Part shown: positions 1-10,932 of the stretch, in pieces | Layout of the letters: each line of letters begins with the position of its first letter | How positions within the stretch are numbered: the first letter of the stretch is position 1 | NCBI GenBank assembly: GCA_008828725.1 | Contig: MEHQ01000169.1 | Location: 609,312-673,311 of the forward strand | Length of the DNA: 64,000 nucleotides | Source: Saccharina japonica | Lineage: Eukaryota > Sar > Phaeophyceae > Laminariales > Laminariaceae | Direction of reading: 5' to 3' | Program-made: the position numbers and the translations under genes | Notes under the pieces: model-generated | Database searches by the model: none | What the model was told of the DNA's origin: nothing | What the model saw: the letters and a program-made list of their open reading frames with translations, nothing else

Positions 1-2230
1 GGGTACTCGTGGGAGACTCAACTCAAATACACATACATATCTACAATGTCGTCAAACGACAGTGTGTTGATTCGATGAAAATCGGCGAGCAGTGCTAACA
101 ATGCTGAATGAGTTGAACCCTGTGCGCGATACAAATGAAAGCAAGTACCTGGGAGAAGGAAAGTCACCTCCTGTGACAACGGACGGCTTGTCCAGCAGGA
201 GCAGGAGGGCTGCTGAGGAGGGTACATAAAACCTCTTACTGTATGGACGGTATGTATTAATAGGAATAAGAGTTGAGCTGAAGAGTACAAAAATGACGAT
301 AAAAAACAAAACAAAAACAAAACAACCAAAGAGTCGCCTTTACCGCAATTCTGAATTATTATATAGGATACAGTGTAGAAATCGGGGACTTGGTTGTGGC
401 CCGCGTGTGGTTCCAGTGTTATGAGACCGAATATTTAGAAAAACGCCGAAAACACTACTTTAGACCCTAACCCTGACCCTAACCCCAACCCCGTCCCCGC
501 CCCGACCCTTATGAGCTTTGTCTCGAAAAAATGAGGCGTTTTTTTATTTTGAAAAATTGGTCGACCACACTAAAAGGTATATAATATAATATTCCCCGAT
601 TTCCATACTTTATCCTAGATCATAATTCAGTGGTGCGGTGAAGGCTACTGCAACCAAAACAGCCAAAACAAAGAGGGGTGACGGAGAAAGTCTCCTTTCG
701 CCATTGTTTGTCATGATCTCCCGGGTTCTTCCGTGATTCATCCACTCTGCTTGTCTTCACTGGATGCTGACCTGTTTGCATGGTTCGTTTTCACGACGCA
801 TTATTACCACCTGGTCACTACATAACATAGTGACCGCAATATAATGATGCTGTGAACATAGCGTCGAAAAAAAAGAGAAAAAAAAACTATCTGTCACCGT
901 TAGCTGCTGCTATTATTGCTATGAATAGCAGCCTGACCGGTGCAGACCCTGGATGCTTTAACATCGAGTGGTTTGTGATCTCTGCTCCGATGTGCGCTCT
1001 CGCTTCTGCACGACGATTGGTTTAACTTAAAATAGTTCTTAAACCACTACAGCTGCTGCGATCACGCATTTGAGACTTGCAAACACGTCGCACGTACATA
1101 AGAGTAACTAGCGCCACGGGCGGAGCCGTGGCCGTACCGCTAGTAAGAGTAATTAGTGCTCTATTCCCAGTTTGCGGGGTCTTCTCAAAGCAAAAGTCCA
1201 CACCGTGTCCGTAACTAACTGGTCATAATCGCCAAAAAACGGTATGTACAGGTATAGTGGTTGCCGTCGTCAAAAATCCCTGATGGTACGTATGTATATA
1301 TATATCCGTAGAGAGGGGCATTTCCGGGCCGCAGTTTTCCTAAAGACACCACAAAAATATTAAGGAAAAACAAGATTAGTAACGAAAAAAATATGAATAC
1401 TCGACGCAAGAAGAGGGAAATCAAGGTCAACTCACACAACAGTTAGTTGTGTTATCTCTTCTGGCAAAAGCAAAGACCAAAAAATGGGTAATTTTATCCT
1501 CAATGAACAGTGTAACAGGCAGACATGCTCCTAAAGTGCATGCGTATATATGATACATTTACCACGTCTTTGGCCTTTCGCCACCCACGTGCAGTATACA
1601 GTACAGTATACACACACCACCTGGCACCCTTCTCTTTTCGACTTCCCCCCACCCTTTCGTTTGTGCGTGGTCTCTACCTGCAACGAGCGCTATAAGAGTT
1701 AAGAACAAGGTCGCACGCTTCGGTTCACATCAACAGACAAACATTCTCCACGACACACTTCATGTTTTTTCGAGGAATTAAGCGTATTTATCAGGTGTGA
1801 TATTATGCTTTGTGCGCCGGCATTGTCATCATCACCACCACCACCACCGCCACCACGTCTTGCCCTTTTATATATATCGAGCCTTCCCCCCCGCTCGTCA
1901 TCATCATCACCGCCACCACGTCTCATTTTTTTATACTGGCATGTATTATGTTGTTTCGAGCCTTCTCCCCTCGCTCGTGGCAAGCCATGGACACATATGA
2001 ATACATATTACACAAATAATAACGACACCCACAAACTCACAACAAAGCCAGACTGAACGCCATGTCCGGCACGATACGTGCACGCATCCAAGGTGTTCTT
2101 GCTGATAACCCCACGAGGACTGCAAACCTACTTCAAATTCGTACTCAAAGGTAATGTGGGATACTTTTCACAGTATATAAAAGGGTAAAGTTGCGGCAGA
2201 GATATGCTCCAAGCCGGCAGACCCCCCCCC
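1..2230. other. Left flank without a recognisable gene
   Basis: I find no convincing exon on either strand. The stretch is A/T-rich and non-coding in style, with a short telomere-like CCCTAACCC tract near 465-505 and a CAC/CAT-type microsatellite near 1827-1925. The His-, Pro- or Asp-rich open frames over that microsatellite exist because a trinucleotide repeat stays open in every frame. Confidence 0.5.
1827..1925. repeat. CAC/ATC trinucleotide microsatellite
   Basis: Imperfect CAC, CAT and CGC triplets occur in two blocks (about 1827-1857 and 1897-1922), separated by unrelated sequence. All three forward frames stay open, giving poly-His, poly-Pro or poly-Thr shadows. Confidence 0.75.
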
Positions 2231-2231
2231 C

Positions 2232-2372
2232 GCCCAACACCCCACGGCGCTTCGCGCTTGATACAATGCCTGCCTGGTCGGTGAAAACCCGACGTGCTCC
2301 GTCCCGGCCTTGTACCGATGCGAGGGTCTACGGTCATACGACTACGGCCACGTATGACATGAAAATACCCCC
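2232..2372 (+). repeat. Dispersed repeat family R1, copy A
   Basis: This copy shares a block of about 140 bases with 3138-3286 (+), 5290-5510 (-) and 55273-55489 (+). Landmarks in order are CCCAACACC, a GGCGCTTCGCGCTTG block, TGCCTGGTCGGTGAAAACC, CGACGTGCTCCGTCCCGG, a GATGCGAGGGTCTA block and CATACGACTACGGCCA, followed by a C-rich run. No long ORF or terminal repeat identifies its class. A SINE or short non-autonomous DNA element is possible. Confidence 0.75.
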
Positions 2373-3011
2373 CGCAATCTCAGTTGTCTACAACCAAACA
2401 AAATCCTCTCCTCCGCACTCCCAATTGTCTACAACCAATACAAAAATAAAGTTTTTAACCGCCACCTCTACCAACGGATGGCGGCACCATGGGTGATCAC
2501 GCCAGGAGCAGGCTCCTCCTGGCGCCAGACCCTCCGATCATCGCCCCCATCTCCGGACCTCTTCGGCTAATACTGCACCCAATCCCGCACCCCTCCGGTT
2601 CATACACCCGATCCCAGACCCCTTCGTAAACCGTCCCCCGTCCCCGATCTACACAACAAAAGCCACGACTCTCTGAGCTGGGGTACCATGGTTGATCAAC
2701 AGGAGGAGCCAGGCCTTGGCAGCCATCACTCAGAATATCGAACCCCTTCCGGTACCACATATGATCCCGAGCCTGTTCGGCTACCATACATATCAGATCC
2801 CCAGCGCCTTGGCCTAACGTGACATATCCCCACTCCACAGAAGCAACAAAATTACGTAACTTTCTGCGGTGGGGCAACGACAAGTGTCGGGCTGACCTAA
2901 ACGTCACGGACTCACCCATTACGTCGCATCTGCATTACAAAAGGCCACTGCATGGCTGCAACAGACACACACAGCCACAAGTCAACATGAAGGCGGGTCA
3001 ACCGGGCCTCG

Positions 3012-3012
<1 letters not shown>

Positions 3013-3076
<64 letters not shown>

Positions 3077-3109
3077 NNNNNNNNNNNNNNCCCCCCCCCC
3101 CCCCCCCCC
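3013..3109. repeat. Poly-C tract interrupted by an assembly gap
   Basis: A run of about 64 C is followed by 14 N and a further C run. This is an unresolved homopolymer, so its true length and the local join are unreliable. Proline- or glycine-only open frames across it are meaningless. Confidence 0.9.
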
Positions 3110-3137
3110 TCACCTCCCCTTCCCCCTCACCCTCTCC

Positions 3138-3286
3138 CCCAACACCACGGTGCTTAGAGTATGGCACAAGCAATGTCTGCCTGGTCGGTGAAAACCCGAC
3201 ATGCTCCATCCCGGCATTGTAGGGATGCGAGTGTCTATGGTCATATATACGACTACGGCCATGCATGACATGAGTACCCCCTCCCC
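3138..3286 (+). repeat. Dispersed repeat family R1, copy B
   Basis: This second copy of R1 begins at CCCAACACCACGG. It runs through the GTCGGTGAAAACCCGACA block to an ATGCATGACATGAGTACCCC end followed by C-rich sequence. It lies in inverted orientation to copy C (5290-5510), so the two copies bracket the Gln-rich ORF with their GAGTAC ends facing inward. Confidence 0.75.
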
Positions 3287-3344
3287 CTCCCCCCCTGCCC
3301 TCAGCCGCCACCTTAAACTGGTCGAAAACTCACCAATCAGCGAG

Positions 3345-3675
3345 CCAAAGGCCAAGCCAAAGGCAGAGCCAAAGGCAGAGCCAAAGGCAGAGCCAAAGGC
3401 CGAGCCAAAGGCCGAGCCAAAGGCCGAGCCAAAGGCCGAGCCAAAGGCCGAGCCAAAGGCCGAGCCAAAGGCCGAGCCAAAGGCCGAGCCAAAGGCCGAG
3501 CCAAAAGCCGAGCCAAAGGCCAAAGGCCGAGCCAAAGGCCAAGCCTAAAGTCGAACCAAAGGCCGAGCCAAAGGCCAAGCCTAAAGTCGAACCAAAGGCC
3601 GAGCCAAAGGCCAAGCCAAAGGCCAAGCCAAAGGCCAAGCCTAAAGTCGAACCAAAGGCCAAACCGCCAAGGGGC
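3345..3675. repeat. 12-bp minisatellite (GCCAAAGGCCGA)n
   Basis: About 25 units of a 12-base repeat are nearly perfect from 3400 to 3510 and then degenerate. On the plus strand it encodes an EPKA/KPKA/KPKV tetrapeptide repeat. Around 3510-3545 a shortened unit shifts the frame to a stop, and the array continues in another frame. It may be a relic of a Lys/Pro/Ala-rich protein or simply a satellite; no start or flanking domain supports a gene. Confidence 0.8.
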
Positions 3676-4080
3676 AAACCACAAACCAAGGCAACTTCAG
3701 ACCGGAAACGGCGGAGCCGAGAAAGCAGAGAGAGCCTGAGAGCTCACAATCCACCCACCCACCCACCCCACCCCACACGTCACAGCCGACCCATCATCTC
3801 GTCGCAACCAACGTATTAGTACCACTCGACCCTTCAGTTGCTTCACAACCAAACCAACCAATCAACCAATGGACAAATGATATCACTGCCACCAACCTAC
3901 CAATCGACCGACCAATCACTGCGCGCGTCACAACACGTCCTCTGCGAAAATCATGTCTCCAGCGAATCATTGCCGCCTGGTGCTGACGACGCGGGGGCGC
4001 GTTCTCTGTCTCTTGGCAGGGGGGACGAACCGGCGTGGTCACTGCCATGTCACCTGCGGCTGCTCCTCCTCCTCCTGTGG

Positions 4081-4111
<31 letters not shown>

Positions 4112-4116
4112 TGCCG

Positions 4117-4430
4117 CTACTGCGACGGCGGCGGCGGCGGCGGCGGCTGGAACGGCTCCGACTCCTGCTGCGGCGGCTGCCTGGTGCTGAAGGAAGCGCG
4201 GCGGCGCGCGTTCTGTTCGCTGCGAACGATGTCGGGCGTTCGTGGCAGCGGCCACGGCAGCTGAGGCTGATACGATAGCCGCCCTGGCCGCCGCCACCCC
4301 ACCTGCAGCTGCGTGGTCGATGGCGGCGACGGTGGCAGCAGCTGCTGCTCCTGCTGCTCCTGCTCTTGATGCTGCTGCAACTGCGGTTGCTCCGATTCCT
4401 GCTGATACTGATGCCGATGTTGTTGCTGCG

Positions 4431-4461
<31 letters not shown>

Positions 4462-5265
4462 CTGCTGATGTTTCTCCTCCTGGTGCGGTCGCTGCTGCAG
4501 CTTCCTCCTCTTATTTCTAGGCATGGCGGGTCCGGACTCGTCCCTGACGACGCGGGGGCGCGTTTTCTGTCTGTTCGGAGGGGGGACGACCCGGCGTGGT
4601 CGCTTCCGTGTTACCTGCGGCTGCTCCTTCTCCTCCTCTTGCGGTGGTTGTTGTTGAATTTGCTGCTGCTGCTCCCCTTCCTGCTGCTGCTCCTCCTGTT
4701 GCGGTGGTTCTTGTTGCTTGTGCTGCTGCTGCTCCTCTTCCTGCTGCTCCTTCTCCCCCTCTTGCGGAGGTTGTTGATTTTGTTGCTGCTGCTCCACTTG
4801 CTGCTGCTCCTTCTCCTCTTTCTGCTGTGCCTGCCCCAGCTGCTGCTCCTCCTGCTGCTGTGCCTGCCCCTGCTGCTGCTGCTGTTGCTGCGGCGGCTGC
4901 CTGGCGCTGGAGGAAACGCGGCGGCGCGCTCTCTGTTCGTTGGGGACGAGATTGAACCGGCGTGGTAGCTTCCACGGCAGCTGCGCCTGATGCGATATTC
5001 GCCGTGGCCGCCGCCACACCACCTGCAGCTGCGTCGGCGGCAGCGGCGGCGGGGGCAGCTGCTGCTGATGCTGCTGCGACAGCGGTTGCTCCTCCTCCTG
5101 CTGTTGCTGCTGTTGCAGCTGCGGCTGCTGCGACTGCTGCTGCTCCACCTCCTGCTGTTCCTCCTGCTGCTGCTGCAGTCGCTGCTGCTGCTGCTTCCTC
5201 CTCTTATTTCTTGGCAGCGAGGGTCGAGGCTCGTCCCTCGAGTCTTCCTGGAAAAATAGAAACAA
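4117..5265 (-). CDS. Gln/Glu-rich protein with repeated basic modules, function unknown
   Basis: This single open frame of 382 residues starts with MFLFFQEDSRDEPRPS and belongs to no family I recognise. Two related modules (about residues 15-125 and 240-380) each begin with PRNKRRK. Each then has a Gln/Glu-rich stretch, a QLQVxWRRPxR segment, a QLPWxLPR segment, an RARRR or NARRR motif and an RQPPQQ end. A long Gln/Glu/Pro linker of 7-10-residue repeats joins them, and contains a third basic segment, RKRPRRVVPPPNRQ. The PRNKRRK and RKRPRR clusters look like nuclear localisation signals. A further related module lies beyond the stop (about 3960-4060) in another frame, so the array once extended further or the ORF is truncated. 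GCT-type repeats keep all frames open here, so length alone proves nothing. The reason to prefer this frame is that the conserved non-repetitive segments recur in it. No intron or promoter is visible. It may be mobile-element cargo. Confidence 0.45.
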
Positions 5266-5289
5266 ATTGGGAGTACAACACGCGAGCGG

Positions 5290-5510
5290 GAGGGGGGAGG
5301 TGTACTCATGTTATGCACGGCCGTAGTCGTATGACCAAGAGCCATCGCATCCCTACAATGCTGGGGCGGAGCACGTCGGGTTTTCACGGACCAGGCAGAC
5401 ATCGCTAGTACCAAGCGCGAAGCGCCGTGGGGTGTTCGGCGAGTCGCACGAATGGTGAGTTGCATCCTACTAAGAACCGCTTGTGAGACGGATTCTTGCA
5501 CATGGATAAC
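5290..5510 (-). repeat. Dispersed repeat family R1, copy C
   Basis: This is the longest copy with D (55273-55489), read on the minus strand. It starts near CATGTGCAAGAATCCGTC, continues with CTCACAAGCGGTTCTTAG and AGGATGCAACTCACC, and then the block shared with copies A and B. Its ATGAGTACACC end points toward the Gln-rich ORF. R1 therefore extends at least 80 bases beyond the part present in A and B. Confidence 0.75.
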
Positions 5511-6200
5511 AACGTCGAAATGATGGATTTGTTTTGCGGTGTGGTCACTTCTAGAGACAGCAATGGGTATACAATGTAGCTGCTTCGTGGGTGCCTTGCC
5601 GTATACTTGGTACACACTACGTGACACAACCATTTCCCTTGTGCGGAGTTAAGCTTTTAACCCACACAAATGATCTAACTCGACCGCCAGCCATGGTGAC
5701 CGCCAAAAACCAAAGGCGGTACCGTGGTCGTCTATTAATAGCTCACGCAGTGATTGGCGTGTTTTACCGCGTCGTTGCCAACCGACACCAACTCAACCTA
5801 TATACCAAGAAAAAAAAAAATGTATTCCTGTATACCTGTATACATATTTCTAACTGGTGGGGTAGGATGGAAGGAGAGGAGGCGAGCCACGCAAGAGGAC
5901 AGAGATGAGGAGGCCAGAAGAAGACAAGCACACGCGAACCGAAATACACGCAAAATCAGAGACAGAGACAGACACACGGACACAGACAAACCCTTGGGGA
6001 AAATTGGCACAAAAAAAAAACACACGCCTTTCCTCTGTGCAGAGGCACGTGTACGTACCAACTCCAGGACAAGCGCGGCGAAGCACCATGTAGCTATCCA
6101 ACCACAAGTCGTAACACCGTTCCCCGCCACTATAACCCCTTGTACGCCCCCAACAAAGCAGTCCAACGCCATAACCCCTGCTACCTTAAAAACAAAAGCT
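5511..6200. other. Intergenic stretch without a recognisable feature
   Basis: No exon-like or repeat-family sequence was recognised, apart from an A10 run near 5810 and one CTATTAATAG palindrome at 5732-5741. Short open frames on both strands show no conserved motif. Confidence 0.4.
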
Positions 6201-6204
6201 ACCA

Positions 6205-6432
6205 GAGCTCCCGTGCCTACCCTACCCTACCCTGCTCTGCCCTACCCATCATACCCTGCCCTACCCTACCCTACCCTACTCTACCCTGCCTTGCCTTGCC
6301 TTGCCCTACCCTACCCTACCCTACCCTACCCTACCCTACCCTACCCTACTCTACCCTACCCTAGGTTACGTTACATTACCCTACGTTACGTTACCCTCCT
6401 CGTACACCCTACCCTGTCCTACCCTACCCTAA
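6205..6432. repeat. (CCCTA)n pentanucleotide array
   Basis: Repeats of CCCTA, with variants such as CCTTG and ACGTT, cover about 230 bases. The period is five rather than the TTAGGG or TTTAGGG of canonical telomeres, so this is a satellite with a telomere-like look. Tyr/Pro/Leu-rich open frames across it are repeat artefacts. Confidence 0.85.
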
Positions 6433-6940
6433 CATGTCGCCCCCCTCACGCACGTATTCCGGCGGCGCATTTGTTGTGGCATCGTTTCGTCCCACGAGCA
6501 CGTCCCTTCCCGCTTCATCGAGCGTTCTCGCGCTGGGGATCGCGGGTTGTCTAAACTTCTGCAATTCACGCCATCGCCACCGCCACCACTTCCGTCACGA
6601 TCGACATCGCCACCACTACCACCACTACCAACACCAACACCACCACCACCACTCCCACCTCGAGCAAGGGTAGGACCGAAGGTAGCAGCAAATCCCCCGC
6701 CCCAAAACAAACATCATCTCCCTCAGCTTACGACAAAGTTAAAGGGAAATGCACCCGTTGCCTAGAGAGCCCGGGCACAGCTAGAAAAATTGCAAGGCTC
6801 GCATCCCCCTGGCTTCATTCAGAGCAGACGTGCGGCGGAGGATCCCAGGACCAGAACAACGGCGGTGAGACTGTGTATTGTCTTGCGAAATGCATGCTTG
6901 ATACGAATGATGACTTGCGTGATGAGGAATACAGTGAAGG

Positions 6941-7184
6941 CATGGGTGAGAAGTGGAGAGCGGATAGTGGTGCATCCTTTCATATGACTCACTCAGCTGA
7001 CCTTTTGAGCGATGTCAGACTGAGCGACGACAAGGTCAGGATTGGTGACAACCATCTGATCGATGCAGTGGGGTATGGCACACTGACCGTTGTATTCCCA
7101 GGAGATCTGACTGCCAAAACTGTTGAATGTGGCCTACGTGCCGGACATCGCGTCCAACCTGTTTCCGCTGATGGCTGCTCATGA
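6941..7184 (+). pseudogene. Copia aspartic protease fragment
   Basis: The frame contains WRADSGASFHMT, the catalytic DSGA motif of retroviral-type aspartic proteases, followed by a DNHLIDAVGYGTL segment typical of Copia polyproteins. A stop at about 7182 ends the frame, and the continuation (HELGVRF-like) is shifted. The sequence is inactive as it stands. Confidence 0.75.
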
Positions 7185-7932
7185 GCTGGGAGTAAGATTC
7201 ACGACGGAAGAGGAAGGCTTGCGTGTTTCTCTTTTCGATGGAAGGTTGAGGTTTGAAGGTGACGCATGCTACGGTACAGGTCTGAGGGTGGTCACTTGAG
7301 GAGCTCTATCTACACCTCACTCCAGTCACTGTTTTTATTAATAGTTGAAAAACAAAAAGTGCTACGTATGTACCCGATGGACAATCCCATGGTGGCTGGT
7401 GCTACGGTAGGGGGGCTAGCCCGATTTTCACTACCACGTTTACTCCACTCGGGCGAGTGCCTCGGTACCTCGCTCACAACTGGACTCAGGAATATGTTGT
7501 CGTCGCAGAGTAGCGAGCGCACCATGGTGGTGCATATCTCGACAGCGTAAATCGTTTATACTTGAAAAAAAAACGCGAAGAAATGTGGTCACTCGGCAGG
7601 AGTGGCTGGCTCTCATCCGCTGAAAATAATCGACTTAAAAGCGACCCCCTTACCGTAGCACCAGTCTGGTCTTGATCGAATATTAAAGGAAACTTTCTGC
7701 AACTCAAGAATGAGATTACGGAGATTTTGGGTTAAGGATTCCCGTCATTCAGATAAAAAAACAGCCAAAAGTGCTATTCGTACGTCTATAGTAGCACGCG
7801 TCAGGTGACTGATCTAGTTACTCTGGATTTTCTTGCAAGATAGAGCCAGACGACCGTTAAAGTGCCGGTCCCCCGTTTGACCCCCAACCTCCCTGAAGAC
7901 GGTGTAGAATCTGTCTCCCCCTGGCGCTTTCC

Positions 7933-8690
7933 GTGCTTGCCCCCTGTAGCAACACCCATACTGAGACAGCTGTAGACATCAACTTTTTCCAGTGTGCGTA
8001 TGGTCTCTCGAACGAATTACTGCTGAGAGAGACAGCAAAGCCACTCGAGGTGGAACTGTCAGGAAAATTAAGAGGACCTTGCACTGGCTGTTCAATGGCG
8101 AAAGGTTACCGCAAGCCTATACCCAGCGGCACTAAGACGCAAGCGTCAACGACATTGGGACGACTCTTTGTTGACTTGAGCGGGGCAAAGAGAACCCCTT
8201 CTCTGTTGGGTAAGAGGTATGCCATGCTAGTGAAATATGACTTCTCCCGACACGCGTGGGTATACTTTTTTTTAAACAAACCGGATGCACCAGACGCGTT
8301 TAGATTTTTTTTGGCTGATGTGCGCACCGACGGTGTCCCCTCGAAGGTTGAGATGGTAAGGTCTGACAACGGGGGGGGGCTATTGGGTGGGGAGTTTGGA
8401 GAGGTATGCAAACAGTTCTGTACGTAATTCACTAACACCGACAGTCCAAAGCAAAACGGTGTTGTCGAGAGAGCGCTTGGCATCATCCAGAACGCGGGAC
8501 TTGCCGCATGCATCCAAGCGCCTACAATATTCCCTCGAGTTCAACTACCGCCGACCGAATCCCTGTGGGCGGAAGCGGTGCCCTGTGTTTGTGACGCCCT
8601 GAATCACACCGCGACCACTACAAACCCCGAAAACAAGTCGCCGCATGAGATGTGGAAACGCTCGTCGAAGTTGCACCCCCAGGCCGAGAG
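7933..8690 (+). pseudogene. Copia GAG-pre-integrase and integrase fragment
   Basis: The first frame (7933-8427) carries CTGCSMAKGYRKP, the Cys pair of the integrase zinc-binding region, then DLSGAK and SDNGGG, which supply the two catalytic Asp. It stops at 8425-8427. The third catalytic residue is in KQNGVVERALG just after that stop, followed by a PHEMWKR segment typical of Copia integrases. The stop therefore splits the catalytic triad. Confidence 0.8.
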
Positions 8691-9299
8691 CTGATTTTAC
8701 CTCGGGACGGGTATCGACCACCCAAGTGACTCTTTGCGGATGCTCACGCGGGCAAACAAGGTGGTGGAAACGAGGGACGTGACGTGGGAGGCGACGCTTG
8801 AAGCAAGAGCGCCGCCACCGCAGCTGCTAGACCTACCGGAGCAGGGAGGGAGGATGGACCAAGAAGATGAGCCTGAGCAGGGAGGGGCGGAGGACGTTGA
8901 TCCCGCCCCCACGACTCCACTGCCGGTACTGTGGAGGGGAACTCCTCACCAAATCCGTGCGGTGTCTCCGACGACGCAAGCGGGCAGCAGCGAATCGCTC
9001 ACCAGCGACACTTCACCCCGGGATGGGAGCGACGCATCAGCTTCTGACGCTGGAGCTCCGACCCCGACAGCGGCCCGAACTGCTGCGCGCCAACTAGGAG
9101 CGCCCTTGTCCGGACCGGGCGATGGTGAAGAGATTCGGGAGGGAAGTACGAGAGCGCAGACCAGGGCGCTAAACCGGGAAGCGGCAGCGGGGCTGGTCAG
9201 CACGATCGGGCCCTGTTTAAAGGGGCCGTACATACCAGGCGCTACTAGCGGCGAAAGACGCAGGGGGTGAAAAGACAAAGGTGCCGGATTGCCTTGTAC

Positions 9300-10166
9300 A
9301 AGAGGCGGAACCGGAACCGACGTCGTACTCTGCGGCATGGTCGTCAAAGCATTCGGGCGTTTGGACGGTGGCGATGGAAGTGGAATTTGATGGACTAGAG
9401 GCCGCCGGAACGTTTGCTGAGATCTCTGAAGCTCTCAAGGGTAGTAATGTTGTGGATTCGAAGTGGCTCTTGAAGTGGGGGGGCGACGGCCTGATTGAGA
9501 GAGATAAGGCGAGATTGGTAGCTATAACACGAGCTATAGCCAGAAAGAGGGAGTTGATTACTTTGATAATTTTGCCCCCACTGCATCAACCACGTCTAAC
9601 AGACTTTTAGCAGCAATGACATGCAAACTTGACTTGGATTTGAGGCACTTGGACGTTGATCAGGCCTCCATACAGTCCGAGTTGGACACCGAGATTTTCC
9701 TGAGATTACCCGCTGGGTGTGGGCGGTTGTCGGGTAAGGTAGCCCGACTCATCAAGGCTCTTTATGGGCTGAAACAAAGCGGTCGCTTGTGGTATAAGCT
9801 ACTGTCGTCAACCTTGGTCCAGTGTGGTTTTGAGCAATGCTTGGCAGACCCGACCCGTGCGTGTTTCTACTGATGGTGAATGACGAGGTTGTCGCGATGT
9901 TGGTGGTTCACGTGGATGACAGCAAGATCACGGCTACCGAAGAGATCACAGTTTCGGTAGTGGCAGATCTAAAGTTGATATTCCCTACGAAGCATCTCGG
10001 TCAGGGAACGTGGTACATGGGTAGCGAGTACAAAATGGACCGGGAGAAGGGTACGCTGGAGATTGCGCAGACTCAGTTCATTTCAAAATGCCATCGAACG
10101 TTTCGGTATCACAAAAACGAGCCCTCTACCCGCTTCATCGTCGTTAGACCTCAGGCACGTGAGTGA
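9300..10166 (+). pseudogene. Copia reverse transcriptase fragment
   Basis: Recognisable pieces in order are VWTVAMEVEFDGLE, KWLLKWGGDG, LDVDQASIQSEL, LIKALYGLKQSGRLWY, DPCVFLL and the catalytic HVDD near 9910 (usually YVDD). They lie in at least three frames with indels near 9550-9610 and 9850, so the domain is broken. Replacement of Tyr by His in the catalytic box is seen in the sequence; whether it predates the decay is unknown. Confidence 0.8.
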
Positions 10167-10850
10167 CGAGGAAACTGTGGTGGGCGCGAATTTCCGCGAA
10201 ACGGTGGGGAGTCTAATGTGGGTTTCGAATCAGACGAGGCCGGACACCTCCAACGCAGTGCGAGCGATTGCGCGGTTCTCGCCCGACCCTAAAGAAATAC
10301 ACGTAAAAGCGGCTAGGAAAGTCCTAGAATACTTGAACGCTACGTCCCACTTGGGCCTAACGTTTAGGAAGGAAAGCAAGTTGGAGTACGACCTAGAGAC
10401 GTACGTGGACGCAGACTACACAAGGCCGACGACAGGCGTTCGGTTTCAGGTGCAGCCATCTGCTGTGGAGGTACGCTTGTGTCCTGGTTCTCTAGAACGC
10501 AGAAGTGCGTTACCCTATCCACCACTGAGGCGGAGTACGTATAAAAGCAATGGCCGACGGGGCGAAGGAAGCCCTTAACGTGAGAGGAGTGTTGGTTTTC
10601 CTTATGTCCAGTCTGTGGTCGCCGAGTATTGGCGTATTTGAAGACAACAAAGGGGCGATAGACTTGGCCAAAAAAAAACTTGAGCTCGCCAAACAGTAAG
10701 CACATCGACGTAAGGTACCACTGTCTGCGCGAGTTGGTGGGGACGGGAGACTTATCGCTTAAGTACCTTCGGATGGAGGACCAACATGCCAACATCCTCA
10801 CGAAGGCTATTGGCAGAGAAAGTTATGAGAAACACCGCGATTTTCTGTTG
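10160..10850 (+). pseudogene. Copia RNase H fragment and C-terminus
   Basis: Segments GSLMWVSNQTRPD, YVDADYT (first catalytic Asp), TLSTTEAEY (catalytic Glu), VFEDNKGAI and SKHIDVRYH match the connection and RNase H end of Copia polyproteins. They are followed by LKYLRMEDQHANILTKAI. Frame changes occur near 10440 and 10545. The last in-frame residues end just before the purine tract at 10919. Confidence 0.8.
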
Positions 10851-10932
10851 GGGATAGAGCAATTTTCTGTGTGTGTGTTCATGATTGGATGATTGTTGTT
10901 CAGGCTTGTTAGGTCATCGGGGCCAGGGAGGG

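Noticed and set aside
2497..2919. Minus-strand open frame of 140 residues
   Set aside because: No recognisable domain, no partner exon, and it overlaps degenerate repeats. I cannot separate it from chance.
3330..3689. Ala/Phe/Gly/Ser or Leu/Trp-rich minus-strand frames
   Set aside because: They are reverse readings of the 12-base minisatellite.
6100..6554. Pro/Leu/Tyr-rich plus-strand frame
   Set aside because: It is the (CCCTA)n array read as codons, with no conserved flanking protein.
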